Source: Halopseudomonas formosensis (lineage in GTDB: Bacteria > Pseudomonadota > Gammaproteobacteria > Pseudomonadales > Pseudomonadaceae). From it: a DNA stretch of 64,000 bases. The notes under the pieces were generated by a model. That model was not told the DNA's origin. It saw only the letters and a list, made by a program, of their open reading frames with translations, and searched no databases. A program made the translations under genes and the position numbers. Within the stretch, counting starts at the first letter, position 1. Each line of letters opens with the position of its first letter. Shown here piece by piece: positions 44,208-56,789 of this stretch. The DNA is taken from the NCBI RefSeq assembly GCF_900115905.1, contig NZ_FOYD01000004.1, positions 1-64,000 on the forward strand, written 5' to 3'.

Positions 44208-44912
44208 ATGTTGCAAGTCAGTATCTATCGTTACAACCCGGAGACCGACAAGGCTCCCTACATGCAGGACTTTCAGATCGACACCGAAGGCAAGGACCTG
44301 ATGGTGCTCGACGTTCTGCAGCTGGCCAAGGAGCAGGATGCCGGTCTGGGCTTCCGTCGCTCCTGCCGCGAGGGTGTCTGCGGTTCCGACGGCATGAACA
44401 TCAACGGCAAGAACGGTCTGGCCTGTATCACTCCGCTGTCCAGCGTGGTGAAGAACAACAAGCTGGTCCTGCGTCCTCTGCCGGGTCTGCCGGTAATCCG
44501 TGACCTGGTCGTGGATATGAGCATCTTCTATAAGCAGTATGAGAAGGTTCAGCCGTATCTGCAGAACGACACGCCGGCGCCCGCTATCGAGCGCCTGCAG
44601 TCGCCGGAGCAGCGCGAGAAGCTGGATGGCCTGTACGAGTGTATTCTCTGTGCATGCTGCTCCACTTCCTGCCCGTCGTTCTGGTGGAACCCGGACAAGT
44701 TCCTCGGCCCGGCAGCGCTGCTGCAGGCTTATCGTTTCCTGGCCGACAGCCGCGATACCGAGACCGAGAACCGACTGGCTGCACTGGACGACCCGTTCAG
44801 TGTCTTCCGCTGCCGTGGCATCATGAACTGCGTGAATGTCTGCCCGAAGGGTCTCAACCCGACCCGGGCGATCGGACATATCCGCAACATGCTGCTGCAA
44901 AGCGGAACCTGA
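44208..44912 (+). CDS. sdhB: Succinate dehydrogenase iron-sulfur subunit
   Basis: This 234-residue protein passes electrons from FAD to ubiquinone through three clusters. The [2Fe-2S] ligands are in SCREGVCGSDGMNINGKNGLAC (about 56-77). The [4Fe-4S] and [3Fe-4S] ligands are in CILCACCSTSCPSFWW and CRGIMNCVNVCPKGLNP. It begins 11 bp after sdhA with AGGGG upstream and is the last sdh gene before the 307-bp gap to sucA. Confidence 0.98.
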   Translation: MLQVSIYRYNPETDKAPYMQDFQIDTEGKDLMVLDVLQLAKEQDAGLGFRRSCREGVCGSDGMNINGKNGLACITPLSSVVKNNKLVLRPLPGLPVIRDLVVDMSIFYKQYEKVQPYLQNDTPAPAIERLQSPEQREKLDGLYECILCACCSTSCPSFWWNPDKFLGPAALLQAYRFLADSRDTETENRLAALDDPFSVFRCRGIMNCVNVCPKGLNPTRAIGHIRNMLLQSGT

Positions 44913-45219
44913 TCGAGCTCAGCTCATCAGACCAAGCTCTACTGGCGCCGGCATAGGGTGCCAGTAGAGAATTGATTCGGACTGCTGCCCACAAAGCGGC
45001 AGTCGGTTTATAGAAAGCTTAACCAACAGGGGCAACGGGTAACACCCGAACTATCTGTCGGGGCCGGCAATATTCCGGTTTCGTGGAATCAGACAGAGCA
45101 GGGCGATTGGCAGGGACAATGCCGCGACCCCTCCTGACTGTTCTGCCCGGAGGGCAATTCCATTGCCAATTAATGGTCTTTGCGCCAGGTGGTGTCCCCC
45201 TTATAGAGGGTGACCAAGA
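44913..45219 (+). other. sdhB-sucA intergenic region with two hairpins
   Basis: This 307-bp gap has no convincing gene. A 10-bp stem CTCTACTGGC / GCCAGTAGAG spans 44937-44969. A second stem GACTGCTGC / GCGGCAGTC (one G-T pair) spans 44980-45004. Neither is followed by a T run. They may be an attenuator or RNA processing site that sets the sdh to suc ratio. No clear promoter pair for suc is seen. Confidence 0.55.
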
Positions 45220-48054
45220 ATGCCAGACAGCGAAATGCAGCAGCTGTGGAGTACATCTCACCTGTCAGGTGGGAATGCCTCCTACGTTGAAGAGCTGTAC
45301 GAGCTCTATCTGCACGATCCGAACAGTGTCGCCGAAGAGTGGCGCAGCTACTTCGACAAGCTGCCCCAGACCAGCGGGACCGGGTCGGACATTTCCCACT
45401 CCACTATCCGCGAGCACTTTCTGTCGCTCGCAAAGAATCCCCGTCGGCCCCAGGCGGTCAGCGGCGGCCAGGTAAGCAGCGAACGCGACAAGAAGCAGGT
45501 CGGCGTGCTGCGACTGATTCAAGCCTATCGGATGCGGGGCCACCAGGCTTCCAATCTTGATCCCCTGGGACTGTGGCAGCGGGAAGCTATCGCTGATCTG
45601 ACACTGGCCGAGTATGGTCTGACCGAAGCTGATCTGGACACCGTGTTCCGTACCGGTGAACTGCAGATCGGCAAGGAAGAAGCCCCTCTGCGTGAAATTC
45701 TCGACGCGCTCAAATCGACCTACTGCGGCACCATCGGCGCCGAGTACATGCATATTGTCGATTCCGCACAGCGTCGCTGGTTCCAGCAGCGCCTGGAAAG
45801 CGTACGCGGCAAGCCGCAGCACTCCGCCGAAAGTCGTCGTCATCTGCTCGAACGGCTGACCGCTGCTGAGGGTCTGGAAAAGTACCTGGGCACCAAATAC
45901 CCCGGCACCAAGCGTTTCGGGGTCGAAGGGGGCGAGAGCCTGATTCCCATGCTCGACGAGATCATCCAGCGTTCGGGCTCCTATGGCGTTGCCGAAATCG
46001 TGCTGGGCATGGCCCACCGCGGCCGTCTCAACGTACTGGTCAACACCCTGGGCAAGAATCCGCGCGACCTGTTCGACGAGTTCGAAGGCAAGAAGCTGAT
46101 CGATCTGGGCTCCGGTGACGTGAAATACCACCAGGGCTTCTCGTCCAACGTCATGACGTCCGGTGGCGAGGTCCACCTGGCGCTGGCGTTCAACCCGTCG
46201 CACCTGGAGATCGTCTCTCCGGTGGTGGAAGGTTCGGTGCGTGCCCGTCAGGACCGTCGCAAGGATCCGACCGGTGACAAGGTGCTGCCGATCAGCATCC
46301 ACGGCGACGCCGCCTTCGCCGGTCAGGGTGTGGTCATGGAAACCTTCCAGATGTCCCAGACGCGGGCCTACAAAACCGGTGGCACCGTCCACATCGTGGT
46401 CAACAACCAGGTCGGCTTCACCACCAGCCGCCAGGAAGACGCCCGTTCCACCGAATACTGCACCGACATCGCCAAGATGATTCAGGCGCCGATCTTCCAC
46501 GTCAATGGCGATGATCCGGAAGCGGTGCTGTTCGTCACCCAGCTGGCGGTCGATTACCGCATGCAGTTCAAGCGTGACGTGGTCATCGACCTGGTCTGCT
46601 ATCGCCGCCGTGGTCACAACGAAGCGGACGAGCCCTCCGGTACCCAGCCGCGCATGTATGCGGTGATCAACAAGCACCCGACCACCCGCGAGATCTACGC
46701 CAAGCGTCTGATCGAGGCCGGCTTGGTCACCGAGGAGGATGTTCAGGCTTACATTGAGGAATACCGCACCGCCCTGGACAATGGCGATCACGTTGTCAAG
46801 AGCCTGGTCAAGGAGCCGGATTCCACCTCCTTCGTCGACTGGAAACCCTACCTGGGCCACAAGTGGACGGCACGCCACGACACCCGTTTCGACCTGAAGA
46901 CCCTGCAGGAGCTGGCCAACCGCCTGACCAACCTGCCCGACGGTCTGGTCCTTCAGCGTCAGGTTGCCAAGATCATCGAGGACCGGGTGAAGATGGCCGC
47001 AGGTGGCCTGGCCCTGAACTGGGGCTTCGCCGAGACCATGGCCTACGCCACCCTGCTGCACGAGGGGCATCCGGTGCGCATCACCGGGCAGGACGTGGGT
47101 CGCGGCACTTTCTCCCACCGTCACGCGGTGCTGCACAACCAGAAGGGCGATGGCGCCTACATTCCGCTGGCCAACCTGTACGAAGGTCAGCCGCGGTTCG
47201 ATATCTACGATTCGCTGCTGTCGGAAGAAGCGGTGCTGGCCTTCGAGTACGGCTATGCCACCACCACCCCGAACGCCCTGGTCATCTGGGAAGCCCAGTT
47301 CGGCGATTTCGCCAACGGCGCCCAGGTGGTTATCGACCAGTTCATCACCAGCGGCGAACACAAGTGGGGCCGTCTGTGCGGCCTGACCATGCTGCTGCCC
47401 CATGGTTATGAAGGGCAGGGACCGGAGCACTCCTCCGCCCGCCTGGAGCGCTTCCTGCAACTGTGTGCAGAGCAGAACATCCAGGTCTGCGTACCCACCA
47501 CACCGGCACAGATCTATCATCTGCTGCGCCGCCAGGTGATCCGCCCGCTGCGCAAGCCGCTGGTGGTACTCAGTCCGAAATCGCTGCTGCGTCACAAGCT
47601 GGCCGTATCCACCCTGGAAGATCTGGCCGAGGGCTCCTTCCAGACCGTGATTCCGGAGATCGATCAGATCGACCCGGCCAAGGTGGATCGCGTCATCATG
47701 TGCAGCGGCAAGGTGTACTACGATCTGCTGGAGAAACGCCGCGCCGACGGCCTGGACAACGTCGCCATAGTGCGCATCGAACAGCTCTATCCGTTCCCGG
47801 AAGACGACCTGTCCGAGGTACTGGCACCCTACACCAATGTCCGCAAGGTGGTGTGGTGTCAGGAGGAGCCCATGAACCAGGGCGCCTGGTACTGCAGCCA
47901 GCACCACATGCGTCGGGTACTGAGCCAGCACAGCGTCAGCAATCTGTATCTGGACTACGCTGGACGGGAGGCATCGGCGGCCCCTGCGGGTGGCTACCCC
48001 TCCGTTCACGCAGAAGAACAGGCCAAACTCCTGCAGGATGCGCTCTACGCTTGA
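45220..48054 (+). CDS. sucA: 2-Oxoglutarate dehydrogenase E1 component
   Basis: This 944-residue thiamine-diphosphate enzyme decarboxylates 2-oxoglutarate and loads the succinyl group onto SucB. The N-terminal LWSTSHLSGGNASYVEELYELY is the E2-binding segment. GMAHRGRLNVLVN, GDAAFAGQGVVMET and the C-terminal PHGYEGQGPEHSSARLERFLQ are family motifs. The ATG is preceded by AGGGTGA. It starts the sucAB-lpd-sucCD run. Confidence 0.97.
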   Translation: MPDSEMQQLWSTSHLSGGNASYVEELYELYLHDPNSVAEEWRSYFDKLPQTSGTGSDISHSTIREHFLSLAKNPRRPQAVSGGQVSSERDKKQVGVLRLIQAYRMRGHQASNLDPLGLWQREAIADLTLAEYGLTEADLDTVFRTGELQIGKEEAPLREILDALKSTYCGTIGAEYMHIVDSAQRRWFQQRLESVRGKPQHSAESRRHLLERLTAAEGLEKYLGTKYPGTKRFGVEGGESLIPMLDEIIQRSGSYGVAEIVLGMAHRGRLNVLVNTLGKNPRDLFDEFEGKKLIDLGSGDVKYHQGFSSNVMTSGGEVHLALAFNPSHLEIVSPVVEGSVRARQDRRKDPTGDKVLPISIHGDAAFAGQGVVMETFQMSQTRAYKTGGTVHIVVNNQVGFTTSRQEDARSTEYCTDIAKMIQAPIFHVNGDDPEAVLFVTQLAVDYRMQFKRDVVIDLVCYRRRGHNEADEPSGTQPRMYAVINKHPTTREIYAKRLIEAGLVTEEDVQAYIEEYRTALDNGDHVVKSLVKEPDSTSFVDWKPYLGHKWTARHDTRFDLKTLQELANRLTNLPDGLVLQRQVAKIIEDRVKMAAGGLALNWGFAETMAYATLLHEGHPVRITGQDVGRGTFSHRHAVLHNQKGDGAYIPLANLYEGQPRFDIYDSLLSEEAVLAFEYGYATTTPNALVIWEAQFGDFANGAQVVIDQFITSGEHKWGRLCGLTMLLPHGYEGQGPEHSSARLERFLQLCAEQNIQVCVPTTPAQIYHLLRRQVIRPLRKPLVVLSPKSLLRHKLAVSTLEDLAEGSFQTVIPEIDQIDPAKVDRVIMCSGKVYYDLLEKRRADGLDNVAIVRIEQLYPFPEDDLSEVLAPYTNVRKVVWCQEEPMNQGAWYCSQHHMRRVLSQHSVSNLYLDYAGREASAAPAGGYPSVHAEEQAKLLQDALYA

Positions 48055-48088
48055 GCCGCTGCACAACACAGTTATTTAAGGATCGACA

Positions 48089-50847
<2,759 letters not shown>

Positions 50848-51020
50848 CCAGTCCTCCTGACTCGGTGGTGCATCCAGCGCGATGTGCCGCCGGGTCGGTT
50901 GCCGACATCCAAGGCAAGGCCGAAGGACCGGCCAATACGGGTTGCATCCCGCAGCCTGATCGGTGGCAGTGGCGGGTACCGTCACTGTTATGAAACTCAT
51001 ACGAATAACGGTACAAGAGA

Positions 51021-52187
51021 ATGAACCTTCACGAATATCAGGGGAAGCAGCTGTTTGCTGAATACGGCCTTCCTGTCTCCAAGGGCATCGCTGTCGACAC
51101 TCCGGAAGCAGCTGCCGAGGCCTGTGACACCATTGGCGGTTCCGAGTGGGTGGTCAAGGCTCAGGTTCACGCTGGTGGCCGCGGCAAGGCCGGTGGTGTG
51201 AAGCTGGTCAAGAGCCGGGAAGATGCCAAGGCCTTCGCCGAGCAGTGGCTGGGCAAGCGTCTGGTGACCTATCAGACTGACGCCAATGGTCAGCCGGTTT
51301 CCAAGATCCTGGTTGAAGCCTGTACTGATATCGACCAGGAGCTGTACCTGGGCGCGGTTGTGGACCGTTCCACCCGTCGTATCGTTTTCATGGCTTCCAC
51401 CGAAGGCGGTGTCGAGATCGAGAAGGTTGCCGAGGAAACTCCCGAGAAGATCCTCAAGGCCACCATCGATCCGCTGGTAGGCCCGCAGCCCTATCAGGGC
51501 CGTGATCTGGCCTTCCAGCTGGGCCTGAAGGGCGACCAGATCAAGCAGTTCACCAACATCTTCGTTGGCCTGGGCAAGCTGTTTGCCGACTACGATCTGG
51601 CTCTGCTGGAAATCAACCCGCTGGTGATCAAGAAGGACGGCAACCTGCACTGCCTGGACGCCAAGATCAACATCGACGGCAACGCCCTGTACCGCCAGCC
51701 CAAGCTGCGCGCCATGCATGACCCGTCCCAGGACGATCCGCGTGAAGCCCACGCTGCCAAGTTCGAGCTGAACTACGTGGCTCTGGACGGCAACATCGGC
51801 TGCATGGTCAACGGTGCCGGTCTGGCCATGGGTACCATGGACATCGTCAACCTGCACGGTGGCAAGCCGGCCAACTTCCTCGACGTGGGCGGCGGTGCAA
51901 CCAAGGAACGTGTTACCGAAGCGTTCAAGATCATCCTGTCCGACAGCAACGTACAGGCCGTTCTGGTCAACATCTTCGGCGGTATCGTCCGTTGCGACAT
52001 GATTGCCGAGGGCATCATCGGCGCAGTCAAGGACGTGGGCGTCAAGGTGCCGGTCGTGGTCCGTCTGGAAGGCAACAACGCCGACCTGGGCGCCAAGGTA
52101 CTGGCTGAAAGTGGTCTGAACATCATCGCAGCAACCAGTCTGACCGACGCTGCAGTACAGGTCGTCAAAGCGGCGGAGGGCAAGTAA
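51021..52187 (+). CDS. sucC: Succinyl-CoA synthetase beta subunit
   Basis: This 388-residue ATP-grasp subunit binds nucleotide and converts succinyl-CoA to succinate with ATP or GTP formation. [20 protein letters not shown], the [18 protein letters not shown] nucleotide site and [18 protein letters not shown] are family motifs. It follows lpdG after 173 bp, in which no gene or strong terminator is seen, and overlaps sucD by 1 bp. Confidence 0.97.
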   Translation: MNLHEYQGKQLFAEYGLPVSKGIAVDTPEAAAEACDTIGGSEWVVKAQVHAGGRGKAGGVKLVKSREDAKAFAEQWLGKRLVTYQTDANGQPVSKILVEACTDIDQELYLGAVVDRSTRRIVFMASTEGGVEIEKVAEETPEKILKATIDPLVGPQPYQGRDLAFQLGLKGDQIKQFTNIFVGLGKLFADYDLALLEINPLVIKKDGNLHCLDAKINIDGNALYRQPKLRAMHDPSQDDPREAHAAKFELNYVALDGNIGCMVNGAGLAMGTMDIVNLHGGKPANFLDVGGGATKERVTEAFKIILSDSNVQAVLVNIFGGIVRCDMIAEGIIGAVKDVGVKVPVVVRLEGNNADLGAKVLAESGLNIIAATSLTDAAVQVVKAAEGK

Positions 52188-53068
52188 TGAGCATCCTGAT
52201 CGACAAGAACACCAAGGTAATCTGCCAGGGCATCACCGGTTCCCAGGGCTCCTTCCACACCGAACAGGCCATCGCCTACGGTACCCAGATGGTCGGCGGC
52301 GTAACCCCGGGCAAGGGCGGCACCACCCACCTGGGTCTGCCGGTGTTCAACACCGTGCGTGAAGCCGTTGAAGCCACTGGCGCCGACGCTTCCGTGATCT
52401 ACGTTCCGGCTCCCTTCTGCAAGGACTCCATCCTGGAGGCTGCCAATGCAGGCATCAAGCTGATCGTGTGCATCACCGAAGGCATCCCGACCCTCGACAT
52501 GCTGGACGCCAAGGTCAAGTGTGACGAGCTGGGCGTGCGCCTGATCGGGCCCAACTGCCCGGGCGTGATCACCCCCGGCGAGTGCAAGATCGGCATCATG
52601 CCCGGTCACATCCACATGCCGGGCAAGGTCGGCATCGTGTCCCGTTCCGGCACCCTGACCTACGAAGCGGTCAAGCAGACCACTGATGCCGGTTTCGGTC
52701 AGTCCAGCTGCGTCGGTATCGGCGGTGACCCGATCCCGGGCTCCAACTTCATCGACATCCTGGCAATGTTCCAGAACGACCCGCAGACCGAAGCCATCGT
52801 CATGATCGGCGAGATCGGCGGCAGCGCTGAAGAAGAAGCCGCAGCCTACATCAAGGCCAACGTGACCAAGCCGGTCGTGTCCTACATCGCCGGTGTTACT
52901 GCTCCGGCAGGCAAGCGCATGGGTCACGCCGGTGCGATCATCTCCGGCGGCAAAGGCACCGCCGACGAGAAGTTCGCTGCACTGGAAGACGCTGGTGTGA
53001 AGACCGTTCGTTCGCTGGCCGATATCGGCAAGGCACTGTCCGAGCTGACCGGTTGGGCAATGAAGTAA
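52187..53068 (+). CDS. sucD: Succinyl-CoA synthetase alpha subunit
   Basis: This 293-residue subunit binds CoA ([15 protein letters not shown]) and carries the phosphorylated histidine in [37 protein letters not shown] (in part) is the family signature. It overlaps sucC by a single base (TAATG) and closes the operon before a strong terminator. Confidence 0.97.
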   Translation: MSILIDKNTKVICQGITGSQGSFHTEQAIAYGTQMVGGVTPGKGGTTHLGLPVFNTVREAVEATGADASVIYVPAPFCKDSILEAANAGIKLIVCITEGIPTLDMLDAKVKCDELGVRLIGPNCPGVITPGECKIGIMPGHIHMPGKVGIVSRSGTLTYEAVKQTTDAGFGQSSCVGIGGDPIPGSNFIDILAMFQNDPQTEAIVMIGEIGGSAEEEAAAYIKANVTKPVVSYIAGVTAPAGKRMGHAGAIISGGKGTADEKFAALEDAGVKTVRSLADIGKALSELTGWAMK

Positions 53069-53085
53069 CGGTTGCCTGATGTTGC

Positions 53086-53118
53086 ACAGAACCCCGCCTC
53101 GGCGGGGTTCTGTGTTTT
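53086..53118 (+). terminator. Terminator of the suc operon
   Basis: A 13-bp perfect stem, ACAGAACCCCGCC with its complement, is followed by GTTTT. It starts 17 bp past the sucD stop. The remaining 106 bp to brnQ hold that gene's leader and nothing else evident. Confidence 0.92.
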
Positions 53119-53224
53119 CAGCCGGGCCGAGTGAGCCGGCCATTAACGCCCCCTTTGCCCACCTGCTTGTTTATAATGCCGCCACTACTGTCTCTACCGG
53201 ACAGTTCCAGACTGAAGAAAATCA

Positions 53225-54535
53225 ATGAAGACACTCTCGCCGGCCAACATTCTGGCCCTCGGTTTCATGACCTTTGCCCTGTTTCTGGGCGCCGGGAATA
53301 TCATCTTTCCACCCAATGCCGGTCTTCAGGCCGGTGAAAACCTCTGGCCCACTGCCATGGGCTTCCTGATCACCGCCGTCGGCCTGCCGTTGCTGACGCT
53401 GGTCGCCCTGGCGCGCGTAGGGGGCGGTATCCAGGAACTTACCGCACCGCTCGGCAGATTGCCCGGCCTGGTCCTCGCCATTCTGGTCTACCTCGCCATT
53501 GGCCCGCTGTTCGCCACGCCGCGGACTGCCACCGTTTCCTACGAGATCGGAATCGTCAGCCTGGTGGGAGACAGCTGGCAGGCGCTGCTCGGCTATTCCC
53601 TGGTCTACTTCGCCATAGTGCTGGCATTGGCACTCAAGCCGGGGCGACTGATCGACAATATCGGCAAGATCATCACCCCGGTGCTGCTGCTGGCCCTGGC
53701 GGTGCTGGGTATCTCCGCGGTGCTCTTCCCGGCGGGTGAACCGGCGCTGGCGACCCCGGCCTATCGTGATGCACCGGTCATCGAAGGCATCCTGCAGGGC
53801 TATCTGACCATGGACGCGCTGGGCGCCCTGGTGTTCGGCGTGGTGATCACCCGCGCCATTCAGGACCGCCAGGTGCAGGAAACCCACATCGTCACCCGGT
53901 ATACCATCTTCGCCGCTATCATCGCGGCCGTTGCTCTGGCACTGGTGTATCTGGCGCTGTTCCGGCTGGGCGCCACCAGCAGCTCGCTGGTCGGGGAGGG
54001 TGCCAATGGCGGCCAGATTCTTGCAGCCTTCGTTCTGCACCGCTTCGGGGATGCCGGCAGCTTCCTGCTGGCAGTGGTCATCACCCTGGCCTGCCTGACA
54101 ACGGCGGTAGGGCTGATCTCTGCCTGTGGCTCCTTCTTCAGTCGCGAGTTTCCGGTCAGCTATGCCCAGGTGGTCTGGGTCTTTACCATTTTCTGCATGG
54201 CGGTCTCCAACCAGGGGCTGGACAGCCTGATCCGCATCTCCATTCCGGTACTGGTGGGACTCTATCCGCTGGCCATAGTCCTGGTGTGCCTGGGACTGTT
54301 CTCGCGCAACCTGGCCCGCCCGGAAAATATCATGCGACCTGTCATGCTGGTTGCACTTGCCTTCGGTATCATCGATGGTCTGAAGACGGCGGGGTTCATG
54401 GCCAGGGATACTGCCTGGCTGAGTGCATTGCCCTTCTCGTCTCAGGGATTGGGGTGGCTGGTACCGGCGTTGATCATGCTCGCTCTGGCACTGGCCGTGG
54501 ATCGTGTTCGTTTTGGCAGGTTGGGTAACGCTTGA
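53225..54535 (+). CDS. brnQ: Branched-chain amino acid:cation symporter
   Basis: This 436-residue inner-membrane carrier of the LIVCS family takes up leucine, isoleucine and valine with sodium or protons. It has about 12 hydrophobic segments. LGFMTFALFLGAGNIIFPP at the N-terminus, TPRTATVSYEIG (ATPRTATVSYE) and LTMDALGALVFGVVI are family motifs. The start ATG follows a weak AAGAAA site. It ends at the start of the DUF599 gene. Confidence 0.93.
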   Translation: MKTLSPANILALGFMTFALFLGAGNIIFPPNAGLQAGENLWPTAMGFLITAVGLPLLTLVALARVGGGIQELTAPLGRLPGLVLAILVYLAIGPLFATPRTATVSYEIGIVSLVGDSWQALLGYSLVYFAIVLALALKPGRLIDNIGKIITPVLLLALAVLGISAVLFPAGEPALATPAYRDAPVIEGILQGYLTMDALGALVFGVVITRAIQDRQVQETHIVTRYTIFAAIIAAVALALVYLALFRLGATSSSLVGEGANGGQILAAFVLHRFGDAGSFLLAVVITLACLTTAVGLISACGSFFSREFPVSYAQVVWVFTIFCMAVSNQGLDSLIRISIPVLVGLYPLAIVLVCLGLFSRNLARPENIMRPVMLVALAFGIIDGLKTAGFMARDTAWLSALPFSSQGLGWLVPALIMLALALAVDRVRFGRLGNA

Positions 54536-54546
54536 TCTCAGATGTC

Positions 54547-55293
54547 ATGACCATAAGCAGCATTCTGAATGCCGAGTCACTCTGGCTGAACCTGTTCGCG
54601 TTCTGCTGGTTCATGTTCTGCTGGGTGGGATACACCCGGTACGCCTGGCACCGGGGCAGGGATACCGCCTGCCTGGCCAGCGTGCTGCACCTGTACCGCA
54701 AGGACTGGATGAGTCGGCTGCTGTTGCGCGAGCAGCGGATCGCCGATGCCAGCCTGATCAGCAACCTGGAGCGCAATACCTCCTTCTTCGCCTCCAGCAC
54801 CCTGCTGATCGTGGCGGGCCTGATCACCGTCATGGGGGCAACCGACCAGGCGCAGAACCTGCTGCGCGATCTGCCCTTCGTGGCGGAGGTCAGTCGTGAG
54901 ATCTCGGAGATCAAGCTGCTGATCATGCTGGGTATCTTCGTCTATGCGTTCTTCACGTTCTCCTGGGCGATGCGTCAGTACAACTTCGCGTCGGTGCTGT
55001 TCGGCTCCGCGCCGCTGGTGGGTGAGAAACATGTCAGCGAGATCGAGCGCAAGGCCTTTTCCAGCCGGGCGGCGAAGGTGTTGTCGATGGCCGCGCACTC
55101 CTTCAATCTGGGACTGCGCTCCTACTACTTCGCGCTGGCCATGCTCAGCTGGTTCATCAACCCCTGGGTGTTCATGGCCATTACCGCAGGCGTGGTCTAC
55201 GTGCTGTACCGGCGGGAGTTCAAGTCGGAGGTGCTGGGAGTGCTGATGGCCACACCGGCGCATTTCCCCGAGCCGCCTCCGGAGCAGCAATAG
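54547..55293 (+). CDS. DUF599 family membrane protein
   Basis: This roughly 248-residue protein has an N-terminal helix (about 10-30), helices near 85-100, 125-145 and a C-terminal pair (about 200-230). WHRGRDTACLASVLHLYRKDWM and SLISNLERNTSFFASSTLLI are typical of DUF599. The function is unknown. The ATG at 54547 is used; a TTG overlapping the brnQ stop is also in frame, and the tight junction suggests co-transcription with brnQ. Confidence 0.82.
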   Translation: MTISSILNAESLWLNLFAFCWFMFCWVGYTRYAWHRGRDTACLASVLHLYRKDWMSRLLLREQRIADASLISNLERNTSFFASSTLLIVAGLITVMGATDQAQNLLRDLPFVAEVSREISEIKLLIMLGIFVYAFFTFSWAMRQYNFASVLFGSAPLVGEKHVSEIERKAFSSRAAKVLSMAAHSFNLGLRSYYFALAMLSWFINPWVFMAITAGVVYVLYRREFKSEVLGVLMATPAHFPEPPPEQQ

Positions 55294-55321
55294 GCAATAG
55301 GAAGGGCAGGGTGCTCATGAA

Positions 55322-55353
55322 ACAACACCGGCCGCGATAGCGGCCGGTGTTGT
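55322..55353. terminator. Perfect hairpin between convergent genes
   Basis: A 14-bp perfect stem ACAACACCGGCCGC around GATA separates the DUF599 gene from the convergent lipoprotein gene. There is no T run on the plus side; it probably blocks transcription in both directions. Confidence 0.7.
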
Positions 55354-55378
55354 CGTGGGATACAGCAAGACGTCGGAT

Positions 55379-55735
55379 CTATTCGCGGTCCAGACGCTCC
55401 TCGATATTATCGCGGGCCTCGGCGGCGGATTCACGAGCCTGCTCGCCTTTCTCCTCCAGATAATCCGCGGAGTCTTCATAGGCCTCGCCGATCCGGTCGC
55501 CAGCGGCGTCCAGGTTGTCCTGAATGCGCTCGGTGGTGGTCGGTTCGTTGCCGAAGGCCTCGTCGGTGCGCTGCTCGATGGCGTCGCCGGTATCCTCCAT
55601 CGCATCACCGATGTTTTCGGCGGCGTCGGACATGGACTCCCGGGCCGACTCCATCTTGTCTTCCGGGCTGTCCTGACAGGCAGCCAGCAGACCCAGGCTG
55701 GCCATGAGCATGGCTGTTGCACAAAGTTTCTTCAT
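55379..55735 (-). CDS. Small charged lipoprotein with helical repeats
   Basis: This 118-residue protein has a lipoprotein signal (MKKLCATAMLMASLGLLAAC, lipid Cys at 20). The mature part is very rich in Glu, Asp, Ala and Arg with heptad-like repeats (SDAAENIGDAMEDTGDAIE, NIEERLDRE) and probably forms an amphipathic or LEA/YtxH-like helix. The ATG at 55735 follows GGAGA; an upstream in-frame ATG lacks one. It would sit on the periplasmic face of a membrane. The function is unknown; envelope stress protection is a guess. Confidence 0.8.
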   Translation of the reverse strand: MKKLCATAMLMASLGLLAACQDSPEDKMESARESMSDAAENIGDAMEDTGDAIEQRTDEAFGNEPTTTERIQDNLDAAGDRIGEAYEDSADYLEEKGEQARESAAEARDNIEERLDRE

Positions 55736-55867
55736 CTCGTTCTCCAAGTGATGATCCATCGTCAGGTTAGTCACGTATTACGCATCCGAGTTCCCGCTAT
55801 GCTTGAACAAGCGTAGTAGATTCAGCCAGGTCTGTTAAAATCTGCACTTTTCCCGGTGAGTTATCCG

Positions 55868-56326
55868 ATGACGATCCAACAGCGTGCGCAAACCTTTCTT
55901 TCGGTGCTGCGCCATTGTCAGGTGCTTGGCATGACAGTGGAGCAGGCCGACGAGAATGGCCTGGTGATCAAGCTGCCCTACAGCGAACTGATCGTGGGCA
56001 ATCCGGTCACCGGCGTGGTGCATGGCGGCGCCATCACCACGCTGATGGATACCTGCTGCGGCATCTCCACCGTGTGCTATCTGGAGGAGCTGGAAGTCTG
56101 TCCGACTCTGGATCTGCGTATCGACTACATGCATCCGGCCGAGCCGGGCAAGCCCATCTATGGTTTCGCCGAATGCTACCGGGTTACGCCGGCGGTCATC
56201 TTCACCCGGGGTGTGGCCTATCAGGAGCGGCGGGAGGAGCCCCTGGCCCATGTGGTCGGCACCTTCATGCGGATGGGCCCCGGGCCGGACGGCCTGAAGT
56301 CATTCAAACTCGGGGGCAAGGCATGA
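55868..56326 (+). CDS. PaaI-type hotdog thioesterase
   Basis: This 152-residue protein has the hotdog acyl-CoA thioesterase core VVHGGAITTLMDTCCGISTV with the HGG motif and the strand LDLRIDYMHPAEPG. The ATG at 55868 with GGTGAG 7 bp upstream is preferred over a GTG 12 bp earlier. The substrate is unknown. Its stop overlaps the start of a second hotdog gene by ATGA, so the two are translationally coupled and may form a heteromer. Confidence 0.87.
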   Translation: MTIQQRAQTFLSVLRHCQVLGMTVEQADENGLVIKLPYSELIVGNPVTGVVHGGAITTLMDTCCGISTVCYLEELEVCPTLDLRIDYMHPAEPGKPIYGFAECYRVTPAVIFTRGVAYQERREEPLAHVVGTFMRMGPGPDGLKSFKLGGKA

Positions 56327-56757
56327 CCGACATCGAACATCTGGTGCATCTGGCCCACCAGACCGGGGACTACGACGCTCTTATCGAGCAGATCCCCTAT
56401 GCGCGGCTGATCGGCATCCGTGTGATGCGGCTGGGCGAGGAGATGATCTTTCACCTGCCGCTGAACAGGGACAACATCGGTAACCCCATACTGCCGGCGT
56501 TGCATGGCGGGGTCCTGGCGGGGTTCATGGAGCTGGGGGCCATGTTGCAGCTGATGGTCAGCATGAACAGCCCGACCTTTCCCAAGATCATCGATTTTTC
56601 CGTGGATTACCTGCGTGCCGGGTTGTCCCGCGATACCTATGCGACCTGTCAGGTATGGCGTCAGGGCCGCCGAGTGGGTAACGTAGCCATAACTGCCTGG
56701 CAGACGCGCTCGGAAGAGCCGGTTGCCACGGCCCGGGCACATTTCAAGCTGGACTGA
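56323..56757 (+). CDS. Second PaaI-type hotdog thioesterase
   Basis: This 144-residue protein has the same fold (PALHGGVLAGFMELGAMLQL, IDFSVDYLRAGLSRDTYATC) but a low identity to its neighbour. The HGG is kept and an acidic Glu follows at the position expected for catalysis. The start overlaps the previous stop (ATGA). The pair is probably made as a unit; whether both are active is unknown. Confidence 0.87.
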   Translation: MTDIEHLVHLAHQTGDYDALIEQIPYARLIGIRVMRLGEEMIFHLPLNRDNIGNPILPALHGGVLAGFMELGAMLQLMVSMNSPTFPKIIDFSVDYLRAGLSRDTYATCQVWRQGRRVGNVAITAWQTRSEEPVATARAHFKLD

Positions 56758-56789
56758 CGGGCGTCAGTCAGCTCAGGGAGAGGGCGGAC

